The notes below the pieces were generated by a model, which saw only the letters and a program-made list of their open reading frames with translations, was not told the DNA's origin and ran no database searches. This document shows, piece by piece, positions 16,360 to 23,898 of a stretch of 42,965 nucleotides of DNA (positions within the stretch are counted from its first letter, which is position 1; each line of letters opens with the position of its first letter). The stretch spans positions 1 through 42,965 of the forward strand of contig JAFYNR010000063.1 of assembly GCA_017548045.1 (NCBI GenBank), written 5' to 3'. The stretch comes from Clostridia bacterium. GTDB lineage: Bacteria > Bacillota > Clostridia > Oscillospirales > Acutalibacteraceae. Both the position numbers and the translations under genes were made by a program.

Positions 16360-17640
16360 ATGAAAATTATCGGACTTGATATCGGCACAACAAGCATATG
16401 CGGTGTTTGTGTCAATGCCGAAAACGGCGAAATACTGAAATCCGTCACAAAGGCAAACAATTCGTTCATTGCAACCGATAAAAGCTATGAAAAAATTCAG
16501 AATCCCGAAGCAATAATGGAAACGGTGTATGCCGTTGTCGATGAATTGGGTTCGGATGAAGTTTCGGCAATAGGCTTTTCGGGTCAGATGCACGGCATAG
16601 TTTATACCGATGCTCAGGGTAAGGCGGTAAGCCCCCTTTACATCTGGCAGGATGAACGTGCCGCAGAAGAATACAAGGACGGCAAGTCCTACGCACAGAC
16701 TCTCGGCTGCTTTGCAGGCTACGGTCTTGCAACGGATTTCTACAATGAACTTAACGGGCTTATTCCCGAAAATGCGGTGAGTCTTTGTACCATAGCCGAT
16801 TATGCGGCAATGTGTCTTTGCGGCTTGAAAAAGCCCCTTGTTCATATTACAAATGCGGCAAGTCTGGGATGCTTTGACGTTACAAAAAACTGTTTTACGG
16901 TTGAAAATCCCCGTCTGCCCGAGGTAACTGCAGATTTTAAGTCTGTGGGAACGTATAACGGTATTCCGGTTTGCGTTGCACTGGGCGATAATCAGGCCAG
17001 CTTTATCGGTTCTGTTTCCGATGCGGACGCCGCACTTATAAACGTTGGTACGGGTTCGCAGATTTCCTGGCTTACTTCCGTGCCCGTTGAAGGCGGTGCG
17101 GTTGAAAACAGACCCTTTGACGGTACCCGTTTTCTTGCGGCAGGCTGTGCACTTTGCGGAGGCAGGGCTTTTGCGATGCTTGAAGGCTTTTTCAGACAGA
17201 TAGCAGGCAGTGAGAATTCGGTTTACGGTTACATAGACGGGCTTCTTGAAAGCAAAGCCGAAACCACCCTCAAAGCCGATTGCCGTTTCTGCGGAACAAG
17301 AAACGACCCGTCCCGGAGAGGTTCCTTCACTAACGTTTCCGAGGAAAACTTTACACCCTCCGATTTTGCTCTTGCGGTGCTTAACGGTATGTCGGATGAG
17401 CTTTATCAGATGTACGAGAAGGGCGGCAAAAAAGCAAAGGGTCTTGTGTGTTCGGGCAACGGAATGAGAAAGAACAGGGCATTACGCAGAATAACGTCGG
17501 AGATGTTCGGCTGTGCAATAAAAATTCCTCGTTATGCAGAGGAGGCATCATACGGCGCGGCGCTTGCGGCATCGGTTGCGGCAGGCAAATTCAAAAATAT
17601 TGATGAGGCGTGCAGTCTTATCGGATATGCGGAGAATTGA
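16360..17640 (+). CDS. FGGY-family carbohydrate kinase, sedoheptulokinase-like
   Basis: This ATP-dependent sugar kinase of 426 residues has the N-terminal ATPase fold motif GLDIGTTS (residues 5-12), IGFSGQMHGIVY near residue 72 and SPLYIWQDER at 91-100. These last two are the form usual in sedoheptulokinase-like members of the FGGY family. It also has GDNQASF near residue 208. It is shorter than xylulokinase or glycerol kinase (about 500 residues). The gene begins 9 bases after the glycyl radical enzyme stop codon. It probably phosphorylates the substrate or a product of that enzyme. Whether the sugar is sedoheptulose, another ketose or an anhydrosugar cannot be told from the sequence. Confidence 0.85.
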   Translation: MKIIGLDIGTTSICGVCVNAENGEILKSVTKANNSFIATDKSYEKIQNPEAIMETVYAVVDELGSDEVSAIGFSGQMHGIVYTDAQGKAVSPLYIWQDERAAEEYKDGKSYAQTLGCFAGYGLATDFYNELNGLIPENAVSLCTIADYAAMCLCGLKKPLVHITNAASLGCFDVTKNCFTVENPRLPEVTADFKSVGTYNGIPVCVALGDNQASFIGSVSDADAALINVGTGSQISWLTSVPVEGGAVENRPFDGTRFLAAGCALCGGRAFAMLEGFFRQIAGSENSVYGYIDGLLESKAETTLKADCRFCGTRNDPSRRGSFTNVSEENFTPSDFALAVLNGMSDELYQMYEKGGKKAKGLVCSGNGMRKNRALRRITSEMFGCAIKIPRYAEEASYGAALAASVAAGKFKNIDEACSLIGYAEN

Positions 17641-17642
17641 TT

Positions 17643-18659
17643 ATGTTTTATAATGAACCTATTTTCTTTGAAAAGAACAGAGTGTTCCGTGTTTACACCG
17701 GCGGAAAGCTTTTTTCGGATTTCTTCGGAGATGATTCAACAGACGGCTTTTATCCCGAAGAGTGGGTTGCCTCAAGCGTTAAAGCGCTCAACGAGGGCAG
17801 CACCGATGAATACGAGGGTGTTTCGAAAATCAGAGGTACGGATATTTACCTGAGCGATGCTGTTGAAGAATACAAAGCCGAAATTCTCGGCGGCAGAGAC
17901 GATTTGGGAATTCTCACAAAGATTCTTGACAGTGCAATAAGGCTTCCCGTGCAGGCACATCCTGACAAGGCATTTTCCGAAAAGTATTTTTCTTCAAAAT
18001 ACGGCAAGGAAGAAAGCTGGATTATCCTTGCAACACGCCCCGATGCAAAAATCTTTTTCGGTTTCAAGGACGGCGTAACTATTGAAGAATTCGAAAAAGC
18101 CATTGACGAAAGCGAAAACGGCGGCGATGCAATGGAAAATCTGCTTTGCTCAATAAGCGTGAAGGCAGGCGACGTAATATATATCCCCGCAAAAATGGTT
18201 CACGCAATCGGCAAGGGCTGTCTGCTTCTTGAAGTGCAGGAGCCTACGGATTTCACGATTCAGCCTGAGCGCTGGTGCGGTGAATACAAGCTGTCGGATA
18301 AAGAAATGTATCTGGGTCTTGACCGCGAAAAAGCCCTTGAATGCTTTGATATGGGCAAAAAATATCCTGCTCCTCTGACTCCCAAAACAATCAGCGAAGC
18401 AGACGGCGTGAAGTATGAAGCGATAATTGATGAAACAATTACTTCAAGCTTTGCGGTGAGAAGCGTTACCCTCAGCGGCGGAGCCTTTGAACTCGGCAGG
18501 GGTGCGGCTGTTTACGTTGTAACCGAGGGTAACGGTGAAATTATCGGTGACGGATACAACACCGCAGTTAAAAAAGGCGATTATTTCCTTATGCCTGAAA
18601 ATGCCAAAAATAAATTTTCGGTAACTGGAAATCTTAAATTGGTTGAATGCTTTGCATAA
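17643..18659 (+). CDS. Mannose-6-phosphate isomerase, class I
   Basis: This zinc enzyme interconverts mannose 6-phosphate and fructose 6-phosphate. It has 338 residues and carries the zinc ligands Gln104 and His106 (PVQAHPDK), Glu124 (ESW) and His187 (VHAIGKG), all intact. The short single-domain form is usual in Bacillota (ManA/Pmi/GmuF type). ATG 17643 is preferred over an upstream start inside the kinase gene; GGAG lies 8 bases before it, 2 bases after the kinase stop. In this operon it could feed fructose 6-phosphate or a related ketose phosphate into glycolysis, or act on an unusual aldose phosphate. It could equally connect to mannose released by the alpha-mannosidase at 33519. Confidence 0.92.
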   Translation: MFYNEPIFFEKNRVFRVYTGGKLFSDFFGDDSTDGFYPEEWVASSVKALNEGSTDEYEGVSKIRGTDIYLSDAVEEYKAEILGGRDDLGILTKILDSAIRLPVQAHPDKAFSEKYFSSKYGKEESWIILATRPDAKIFFGFKDGVTIEEFEKAIDESENGGDAMENLLCSISVKAGDVIYIPAKMVHAIGKGCLLLEVQEPTDFTIQPERWCGEYKLSDKEMYLGLDREKALECFDMGKKYPAPLTPKTISEADGVKYEAIIDETITSSFAVRSVTLSGGAFELGRGAAVYVVTEGNGEIIGDGYNTAVKKGDYFLMPENAKNKFSVTGNLKLVECFA

Positions 18660-18690
18660 TACCAACAATAATATATAAAGGAGGTAATTT

Positions 18691-19869
18691 ATGAACACAA
18701 ATGCAATGTTTAAAATCGGTTACGGTCTTTACGTTCTGACCGCAAGGGAAAACGGCTTTGATAACGGATGCGTAATCAACACCGTGACACAGGTTACATC
18801 AAACCCCAACAGAATAACCGTTGCCGTCAACAAGGCAAACAAAACCCACGATATGATTCTTGCAACCAACGAATTCAACGTGAGTATTCTTACAACGGGC
18901 GCAAAATTTGAGCTTTTCAAGGCTTTCGGCTTCAGAAGCGGCAAAGATGTTGATAAGTTTGAGGATTTCAATGCAAAAGAAAGAAGCGAAAACGGTATTT
19001 ATTATATTACCGATTCGACCAATGCATATATTTCCGCAAAGGTAGTTTCAGCAACAGATCTCGGTACTCATACTCTTTTCCTTGCGGACGTTACGGATTG
19101 TGAAATTCTTTCGGAAGTTCCGAGCGTGACTTATGACTACTACCATAAGTATATCAAACCAAAGCCCGAAGTAAAAAAGACCGCAAAGGTTTATTACCGC
19201 TGTAAGATATGCGGCTATATTTATGAGGGCGACGAGCTTCCCGCAGATTTTATCTGCCCTCTGTGCAAGCATCCCGCTTCCGACTTTGAAAGGGTTGAGG
19301 CGGTTGAAGAAAATACAAACAAAGGAGAAATAACAATGAATCTTAAAGGCACAAAAACAGAACAGAATCTTATGACTGCATTTGCAGGCGAGTCACAGGC
19401 AAGAAACAAGTACACATATTTTGCATCGGTTGCAAAAAAGGAAGGCTTTGAGCAGATTTCAGCTATTTTCACCGAAACTGCAAACAACGAAAAAGAGCAC
19501 GCAAAAATGTGGTTCAAGGCTCTCGGTGAGCTTGGCGATACCGCACAGAATCTTCTCCACGCGGCAGAAGGCGAAAACTACGAATGGACCGATATGTATG
19601 CTACGTTTGCAAAGGAAGCCGAAGAAGAAGGCTTTGCTGAGCTTGCAGAAAAATTCCGTATGGTAGCCGCTATTGAAAAGACACACGAAGAAAGATACCG
19701 TGCACTTCTCAACAACGTTGAAATGCAGAAGGTGTTTGAAAAGGCAGAAGAAACAATGTGGGAATGCCGTAACTGCGGTCACCTTGTAATGGGTAAGAAG
19801 GCCCCCGAGGTTTGCCCCGTTTGCGCTCATCCTCAGGCTTACTTCGAAGTAAGAAAAGAAAACTATTAA
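18691..19869 (+). CDS. Flavoprotein-rubredoxin-rubrerythrin fusion with internal translation start
   Basis: The 392-residue protein joins three known parts. Residues 1-155 are a flavin-reductase-like FMN-binding domain of the high-molecular-weight rubredoxin type. Residues about 168-198 are a rubredoxin domain with Cys171, Cys174, Cys189 and Cys192. Residues 216-392 are a complete rubrerythrin: a diiron four-helix domain with [25 protein letters not shown] and IEKTHEERY, then a second rubredoxin-like domain with CRNC and CPVC. Together they make an NAD(P)H-fed peroxide and oxygen reductase on one chain. Inside the frame, AAAGGAG (19321-19327) stands 8 bases before ATG 19336, so free rubrerythrin (177 residues) may also be made. 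An AAAGGAGG site precedes the first ATG. Only 31 bases separate it from the isomerase gene, with no terminator between them, so it probably belongs to the same operon. Confidence 0.9.
   Translation: MNTNAMFKIGYGLYVLTARENGFDNGCVINTVTQVTSNPNRITVAVNKANKTHDMILATNEFNVSILTTGAKFELFKAFGFRSGKDVDKFEDFNAKERSENGIYYITDSTNAYISAKVVSATDLGTHTLFLADVTDCEILSEVPSVTYDYYHKYIKPKPEVKKTAKVYYRCKICGYIYEGDELPADFICPLCKHPASDFERVEAVEENTNKGEITMNLKGTKTEQNLMTAFAGESQARNKYTYFASVAKKEGFEQISAIFTETANNEKEHAKMWFKALGELGDTAQNLLHAAEGENYEWTDMYATFAKEAEEEGFAELAEKFRMVAAIEKTHEERYRALLNNVEMQKVFEKAEETMWECRNCGHLVMGKKAPEVCPVCAHPQAYFEVRKENY
19321..19338 (+). promoter_or_regulatory. Internal ribosome binding site and start codon for rubrerythrin
   Basis: AAAGGAG followed 8 bases later by ATG lies within, and in frame with, the fusion gene, exactly at the domain boundary. 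It has the form of a separate gene start retained after two genes fused. Confidence 0.7.
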
Positions 19870-19890
19870 TCGTTATATTTTGATTTTATT

Positions 19891-19920
19891 TCCGGGAACG
19901 ATTTGTTCCCGGATTTTTTT
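19891..19920 (+). terminator. Terminator of the glycyl radical enzyme/rubrerythrin operon
   Basis: TCCGGGAAC at 19891-19899 pairs perfectly with GTTCCCGGA at 19905-19913 around a 5-base loop. Seven T residues follow. Confidence 0.92.
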
Positions 19921-19951
19921 GCAAATTTTTGATGAACATTCAAAAATACTG

Positions 19952-19980
19952 TTGCTATTTTGTTCCTCAAAATATATAAT
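19952..19980 (+). promoter_or_regulatory. Promoter of the cyclophilin/SecB-like operon
   Basis: TTGCTA at 19952-19957 and a perfect TATAAT at 19975-19980 are separated by 17 bases. An AGGAG site (19999-20003) and ATG 20015 follow. Confidence 0.72.
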
Positions 19981-20014
19981 TGATATGTAGAATAAAATAG
20001 GAGAGTATGGACTT

Positions 20015-20695
20015 ATGAAAAAACTTATCAGAATTATTGCGCTTTCACTTGCACTTGTTTTTGTTTTCGGTGCCTGCGGCAATACGGAAAAACCCGTTAC
20101 CGACGGTGATAAATCAACGTCGGATACTGCTCAGTCAAACAAAAATTCAAGTGTATCCGGTAACACAAAGGTTAAGTTTACAATGGAAGACGGCAGTGAG
20201 TTTGTTATTGAGCTTCACCCCGAATACGCACCGCAGACCGTTGATAACTTTGTGAAGCTTGTGTCGGAGGGATTCTATGACGGACTTACCTTCCACAGAA
20301 TAGTTGACGGCTTTATGGCGCAGGGCGGTGACCCCAACGGTGACGGCACAGGCGGAAGCCCCGATGAAATTTACGGTGAGTTTGCTTCAAACGGCTATAT
20401 GGATAACAAGCTTTCACACACAAGAGGCGTTGTTTCAATGGCACGTAAAGGTGATCCTCAAAAGGCGTATACGGGCTATGAATCGTCTGAATACACCAAT
20501 TCCGCATCCTCACAGTTCTTCATCTGTTATGCGGATGCAACCTTCCTTGACGGCGATTATGCCGCATTCGGTGTTGTTACCGAGGGTATGGAGGTTGTCG
20601 ATTCATTCCTTGACGTTGCCAGAACATACGGTAATGACGGCGCGCTTTCAAAACCTGTTACACCTATCGTTATTGAAAAGGCAGAGGTGATCTGA
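20015..20695 (+). CDS. Cyclophilin-type peptidyl-prolyl isomerase lipoprotein
   Basis: This foldase catalyses cis-trans isomerisation of prolyl bonds in exported proteins at the outer face of the membrane. The 226-residue protein has a lipoprotein signal peptide ending FGAC (Cys21), a Ser/Asn/Thr-rich spacer to about residue 52, and a single cyclophilin domain. Landmarks are the catalytic Arg in FHRIVDGFMAQGGDP, then SMAR, SSQFFICYADATFLDG and AFGVVTEGM. It is the first gene of a tight run; the SecB-like gene begins directly after its stop codon. The pairing with an export chaperone fits a role in secretion and folding. Confidence 0.92.
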   Translation: MKKLIRIIALSLALVFVFGACGNTEKPVTDGDKSTSDTAQSNKNSSVSGNTKVKFTMEDGSEFVIELHPEYAPQTVDNFVKLVSEGFYDGLTFHRIVDGFMAQGGDPNGDGTGGSPDEIYGEFASNGYMDNKLSHTRGVVSMARKGDPQKAYTGYESSEYTNSASSQFFICYADATFLDGDYAAFGVVTEGMEVVDSFLDVARTYGNDGALSKPVTPIVIEKAEVI

Positions 20696-21088
20696 TTGGC
20701 AAACAATATTGTTTTCAAGGGTTATAAAGCAAGCGAAATCGAGTTTGTCAATAAGTGTGAAAACGGTGCGAAGCTTGAGTTTGAAACCAAGTATTCATAC
20801 AACGTTAAGTATTCACCCAACAACACCTGCCTGGGCGAATTTACCGTTGAGGTAAACGACAAGGCAGATAAAGAAAGATTCAAAATTAAAGCGGTCATTC
20901 ACGGTATTTTCACGTTTAATCCCGAAATAAAAAAGGAACTGCTTCACGTTCAGACCTTTAAGGAGCTTTTTCCCTACGCAAGAACTATGATTTCATCCCT
21001 TACGGTCAATGCGGGTGTACCGCCCGTCATCATTCCTAATTTTGATATCGAATCACAGAGTATATATAAGTTCGGTAAGAACTGCTGA
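20696..21088 (+). CDS. SecB-like export chaperone
   Basis: The 130-residue protein resembles SecB, the tetrameric cytoplasmic chaperone that keeps proteins unfolded for SecA. Two segments support this: a beta-rich core (FKIKAVIHGIFTF, residues 62-74), and the C-terminal helix and signature region YARTMISSLTVNAGVPPVII (94-113), which parallels SecB's AR..ISDL...GGFPPL and is followed by PNFD. It starts with TTG at 20696, touching the cyclophilin stop codon, with AGAGGTGA at 20683-20690. Classical SecB belongs to Proteobacteria, so this is a divergent Gram-positive relative. It is not next to a toxin, unlike SecB-type antitoxin chaperones. The similarity is by eye and needs a profile search. 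Confidence 0.68.
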   Translation: MANNIVFKGYKASEIEFVNKCENGAKLEFETKYSYNVKYSPNNTCLGEFTVEVNDKADKERFKIKAVIHGIFTFNPEIKKELLHVQTFKELFPYARTMISSLTVNAGVPPVIIPNFDIESQSIYKFGKNC

Positions 21089-21106
21089 GAAAGGAAAGAG
21101 TAAATT

Positions 21107-22540
21107 ATGGATATTATGGATCTCGCCTCAAAAGGCATAGTTGCAATAACTAAATCATTCGGCAAGAAAGTGTGTAAGAACGAAACCGCTCCCGAAATCG
21201 AAAAGGTTGCACCCACCGTAATCAGCGGTAACGGATACAGGGCAGGCTTTGCAACCGATGAAATTATGCCCGACCTTGAAAGCGGTAAAACCTATTGGAT
21301 TGCAGGCCACGGCTCGGGTCACAAAATGGAAGGCGTGCTTTCACCCGTTTACATAAGCGCAGTGTGGATTGACTGCGGTGATGATGAGGGTATGCTCTGG
21401 CTCGGTGCTGATATTGTCGGTATGACAAGAGTTGAAGTCAACAAAATCCGTTCAATGATTATGGCATCACCCAAAATCAAGGGATGCAAATGTATCAATT
21501 TCAGCTGTACCCACAGCCACTCGGGTATTGATACACTCGGTTACTGGGGCAAGCCCAATTTTGTAAGCATTCCTTCAGACGGTAAAGACCCTGAGTATAT
21601 GGATATGCTTATGAATAAGGCTGTCAAGGTTGCGGAGGAGGCTTATGCCGCAAGAAAGAACGGCAAGCTTTACACAGGCGATATCAAAATTGAAGACGGT
21701 CTCCAGACCCGCAGAGGCTTCCTTGATAAGCATGAAATTCTTACAAGATTCCGCTTTGTACCTGATGACGGCAGTGCGGAAACCTGGATTATGAATTTCG
21801 GTGCACACCCCAATTCGCTTGGCGGCTCAAACCGTATGCTCAGCGGTGAATATCCCTATTTTATGCGTGAGCAGATTAAAGCCGAAAAGGGTGCGAACGT
21901 ACTTTTCGGTATCGGTGCCATCGGTGCCATGGATGCGGCTGAACTTGACGAAAAAGACAATGTAAACTGCATAAAGCTTCAGGCAAAAATGATTGCCGAT
22001 GCGGCATTGAAGATTGATAACGATAAAGAATTACAGCCCGAAATGAAGGTTATGCAGCAGCCCTTCTATCTTCCCGTAGGTAACTACGTTCTTACTCTGC
22101 TTGCAATGCGCCACGTTATGAGCTTCAAGGCATATCCCTGCAAGGAAAGTGATATCGGCATTGCAATGATGACCGAGATGACTTACATGTCAATCGGCGG
22201 CAAGAAGGTTCTTCTTCTTCCCGGTGAAAGCTTTGTGTCAACTGTTTACGGCGGCTATAAATCGGCAGAAACCTCACCTACGGGTAAGGGCGGAGAAATC
22301 AACCCCACACCTCTTGCTGAGATTGCAGGGGAGCCTGAAATGGTTGTTTTCGGCGTATCAAACGATATGACAGGCTACGTTGTACCTCCCAACGATTTCA
22401 TTCTTAACCCCACACAGCCCTATCTTAACGGCTATAAGGATAAGTTTGATCTTAACCATTACCACGAAACAAATTCAATGGGTATTGCGGCTCAGCAGGT
22501 TATTGCAGATGCCTTTGCCGATATGGTAAGCAGATTCTGA
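21107..22540 (+). CDS. Neutral/alkaline ceramidase-like hydrolase, no signal peptide
   Basis: The 477-residue protein resembles the N-terminal catalytic domain of neutral ceramidases, zinc enzymes that cleave the N-acyl bond of ceramide. Diagnostic stretches are the early GHGSGHKMEG, then WLGADIVGMTRVEVNKIR, the zinc motif region FSCTHSHSGID (usually THTHSGPGG) and NFGAHPNSLGG. The C-terminal Ig-like domain of full-length ceramidases is absent and there is no signal peptide, so it is probably cytoplasmic. Members like this exist in many Bacillota without known sphingolipids, and their substrate is unknown; any amide or ester would be a guess. It follows the SecB-like gene by 18 bases and precedes the TauE/SafE gene by 1 base. 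Confidence 0.75.
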   Translation: MDIMDLASKGIVAITKSFGKKVCKNETAPEIEKVAPTVISGNGYRAGFATDEIMPDLESGKTYWIAGHGSGHKMEGVLSPVYISAVWIDCGDDEGMLWLGADIVGMTRVEVNKIRSMIMASPKIKGCKCINFSCTHSHSGIDTLGYWGKPNFVSIPSDGKDPEYMDMLMNKAVKVAEEAYAARKNGKLYTGDIKIEDGLQTRRGFLDKHEILTRFRFVPDDGSAETWIMNFGAHPNSLGGSNRMLSGEYPYFMREQIKAEKGANVLFGIGAIGAMDAAELDEKDNVNCIKLQAKMIADAALKIDNDKELQPEMKVMQQPFYLPVGNYVLTLLAMRHVMSFKAYPCKESDIGIAMMTEMTYMSIGGKKVLLLPGESFVSTVYGGYKSAETSPTGKGGEINPTPLAEIAGEPEMVVFGVSNDMTGYVVPPNDFILNPTQPYLNGYKDKFDLNHYHETNSMGIAAQQVIADAFADMVSRF

Positions 22541-22541
22541 T

Positions 22542-23321
22542 ATGCTTGCGGCAATATATTCGGCGGTAATTCTTGTTGCTACAACTCTCGGTGCCTTTGT
22601 GGGCTTGGGCGGGGGAGTGATAATAAAGCCGATTCTTGATTTCATAGGTGCAGAGCCCAGAATGCAGGTTGATTTTCTTTCGGCAATGGCAGTGTTCACT
22701 ATGTCTGTTGTTTCAACATTGCGTTATATGAAGAAAAAGGTTGATTTCAGAAAAGATATCATTCTGTTCATTTCCGTCGGCTCAATAGCAGGTGGCTGGC
22801 TTGGCAGTAAAGCGATGGATTTGCTGAGTAGCCTTATTCCTCAGGAAAGGGTAAGATGCGTTCAGGCTTTTGTGCTGGCGGCGTTGCTTCTGGCGGTGTG
22901 CTTTTATGTGAGTAAAGAACGCCGATCCTTTCACGTGAAAAACAATGCCGCCATTCTGCTTGTGGGTCTTATGCTGGGATTCTTTGCATCGTTTCTCGGA
23001 ATAGGCGGCGGACCCATCAACGTTGCGGTGCTTACCTTGTTTTTCTCTTTGAATGTTAAGGAAGCGGCGGTATATTCGGTTGCGATTATCTTCTTTTCAC
23101 AGCTTTCAAAGCTTGTAACGCTGTTTGCTTCAACGGGAATCGAACCTTATGCACATCAGTGGAAAACCCTGATATTTATTCTGCCTGCGGCAATACTGGG
23201 CGGAATCATCGGCTCAAAATTCAACCGCAGGTTTGATGATAAGCTTATCCGCAAAGTTTTTTCGGCAGTTATGATGCTGCTTGTGGTGCTGAATATTTAT
23301 AACGGTATAAGTTACATCTAA
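22542..23321 (+). CDS. TauE/SafE-family membrane transporter
   Basis: The 259-residue integral membrane protein has the two-repeat architecture of the TauE/SafE (DUF81) family, proposed to export sulfite, sulfonates or other organosulfur or carboxylate anions. The first repeat contains AFVGLGGGVIIKPIL and the second FLGIGGGPINVAVLTLFF, the glycine-rich signatures of the family. Eight or so hydrophobic segments are visible. The ATG lies one base after the ceramidase-like stop codon, so it is translated from the same message. It may export a product of that enzyme, but nothing in the sequence identifies the cargo. Confidence 0.9.
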   Translation: MLAAIYSAVILVATTLGAFVGLGGGVIIKPILDFIGAEPRMQVDFLSAMAVFTMSVVSTLRYMKKKVDFRKDIILFISVGSIAGGWLGSKAMDLLSSLIPQERVRCVQAFVLAALLLAVCFYVSKERRSFHVKNNAAILLVGLMLGFFASFLGIGGGPINVAVLTLFFSLNVKEAAVYSVAIIFFSQLSKLVTLFASTGIEPYAHQWKTLIFILPAAILGGIIGSKFNRRFDDKLIRKVFSAVMMLLVVLNIYNGISYI

Positions 23322-23326
23322 AGCAA

Positions 23327-23359
23327 ATCCCCCCGGATTTAATCCGAGGGGATATTTTT
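23327..23359 (+). terminator. Terminator of the cyclophilin-to-TauE operon
   Basis: ATCCCC...CGGAT (23327-23338) pairs with ATCCG...GGGGAT (23342-23353) with one internal mismatch, and ATTTTTT follows. It lies between convergent genes and may serve both. Confidence 0.78.
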
Positions 23360-23898
23360 TATTCGTATTTGGCTCTTTCGCCGCCGATGTATTTAGGTCT
23401 CGTTTTTGCGGCGGAAAGCTTTGCTTCGCCTACGGTGTTGTTTTCAAGTCTGAGAGGTACGGCAACTCTTTTAAGGTGCATACCGATAAGAGTTGTGCCG
23501 ATGTCAATGCCTGCATCCGCCTTGATTTCTTCAACCGCAACGGGGCTTTTCATTGATTGCCATGCGGCTGTTGCAAACGAGCCTCCCGCACGGGGATGAG
23601 GTACAACGCAGACCTGCTCAAGACCGAGAGCATCAGCCTTTTCTTTTTCAATTATAATCGCTCTGTTGAGATGCTCACAGCACTGTGCGGCAACGTATAT
23701 TCCTTTTTCGGAGAATGCGGCATTAAGACCGCCGAATATTTCAAGCGCTACGTCAAGAGTACCGCTTGTGCCGATTTTTTCGCCGATAACTTCACTGGTT
23801 GAGCATCCGATAACGGCAACGTTACCGCTGACAATACCGGATTTTTCAATAAGCTCAGATGCGGCAGAATATGCCTGATTATAAATTTCGTTCATCAT
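23359..23898 (-). CDS. YwlG/UPF0340 family protein (TIGR01440)
   Basis: The 179-residue cytoplasmic protein matches the conserved family of unknown function known as YwlG in Bacillus. Landmarks are AVIGCSTSEVIGEKIG, the CCEHLNRA stretch and VPHPRAGGSFATAAW. The Cys-Cys-Glu-His-Leu-Asn motif is a hallmark and could bind a metal or cofactor, but no activity is established. AAAGGA precedes two adjacent ATG codons (23898 or 23895); the first is used here. The start overlaps the stop codon region of the ECF S-component gene by 4 bases, showing coupling. Confidence 0.88.
   Translation of the reverse strand: MMNEIYNQAYSAASELIEKSGIVSGNVAVIGCSTSEVIGEKIGTSGTLDVALEIFGGLNAAFSEKGIYVAAQCCEHLNRAIIIEKEKADALGLEQVCVVPHPRAGGSFATAAWQSMKSPVAVEEIKADAGIDIGTTLIGMHLKRVAVPLRLENNTVGEAKLSAAKTRPKYIGGERAKYE

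Noticed and set aside
16333-16845. 170-codon open frame on the minus strand within the FGGY kinase gene
   Set aside because: Antisense shadow of the conserved N-terminal kinase motifs; no independent support.
17643-18659. Assignment of the isomerase and alpha-mannosidase to a single mannan operon
   Set aside because: They lie 15 kb apart in different transcription units; only a metabolic link is plausible.
18643-18680. Separate promoter for the rubrerythrin fusion (TTGCAT with TATAAA)
   Set aside because: The -10 candidate abuts the ribosome binding site, so the resulting transcript would lose it; co-transcription from upstream is more likely.
20696-21088. SecB-like chaperone as part of a toxin-antitoxin-chaperone system
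   Set aside because: No toxin or antitoxin gene is adjacent; the neighbours are a foldase and a hydrolase.
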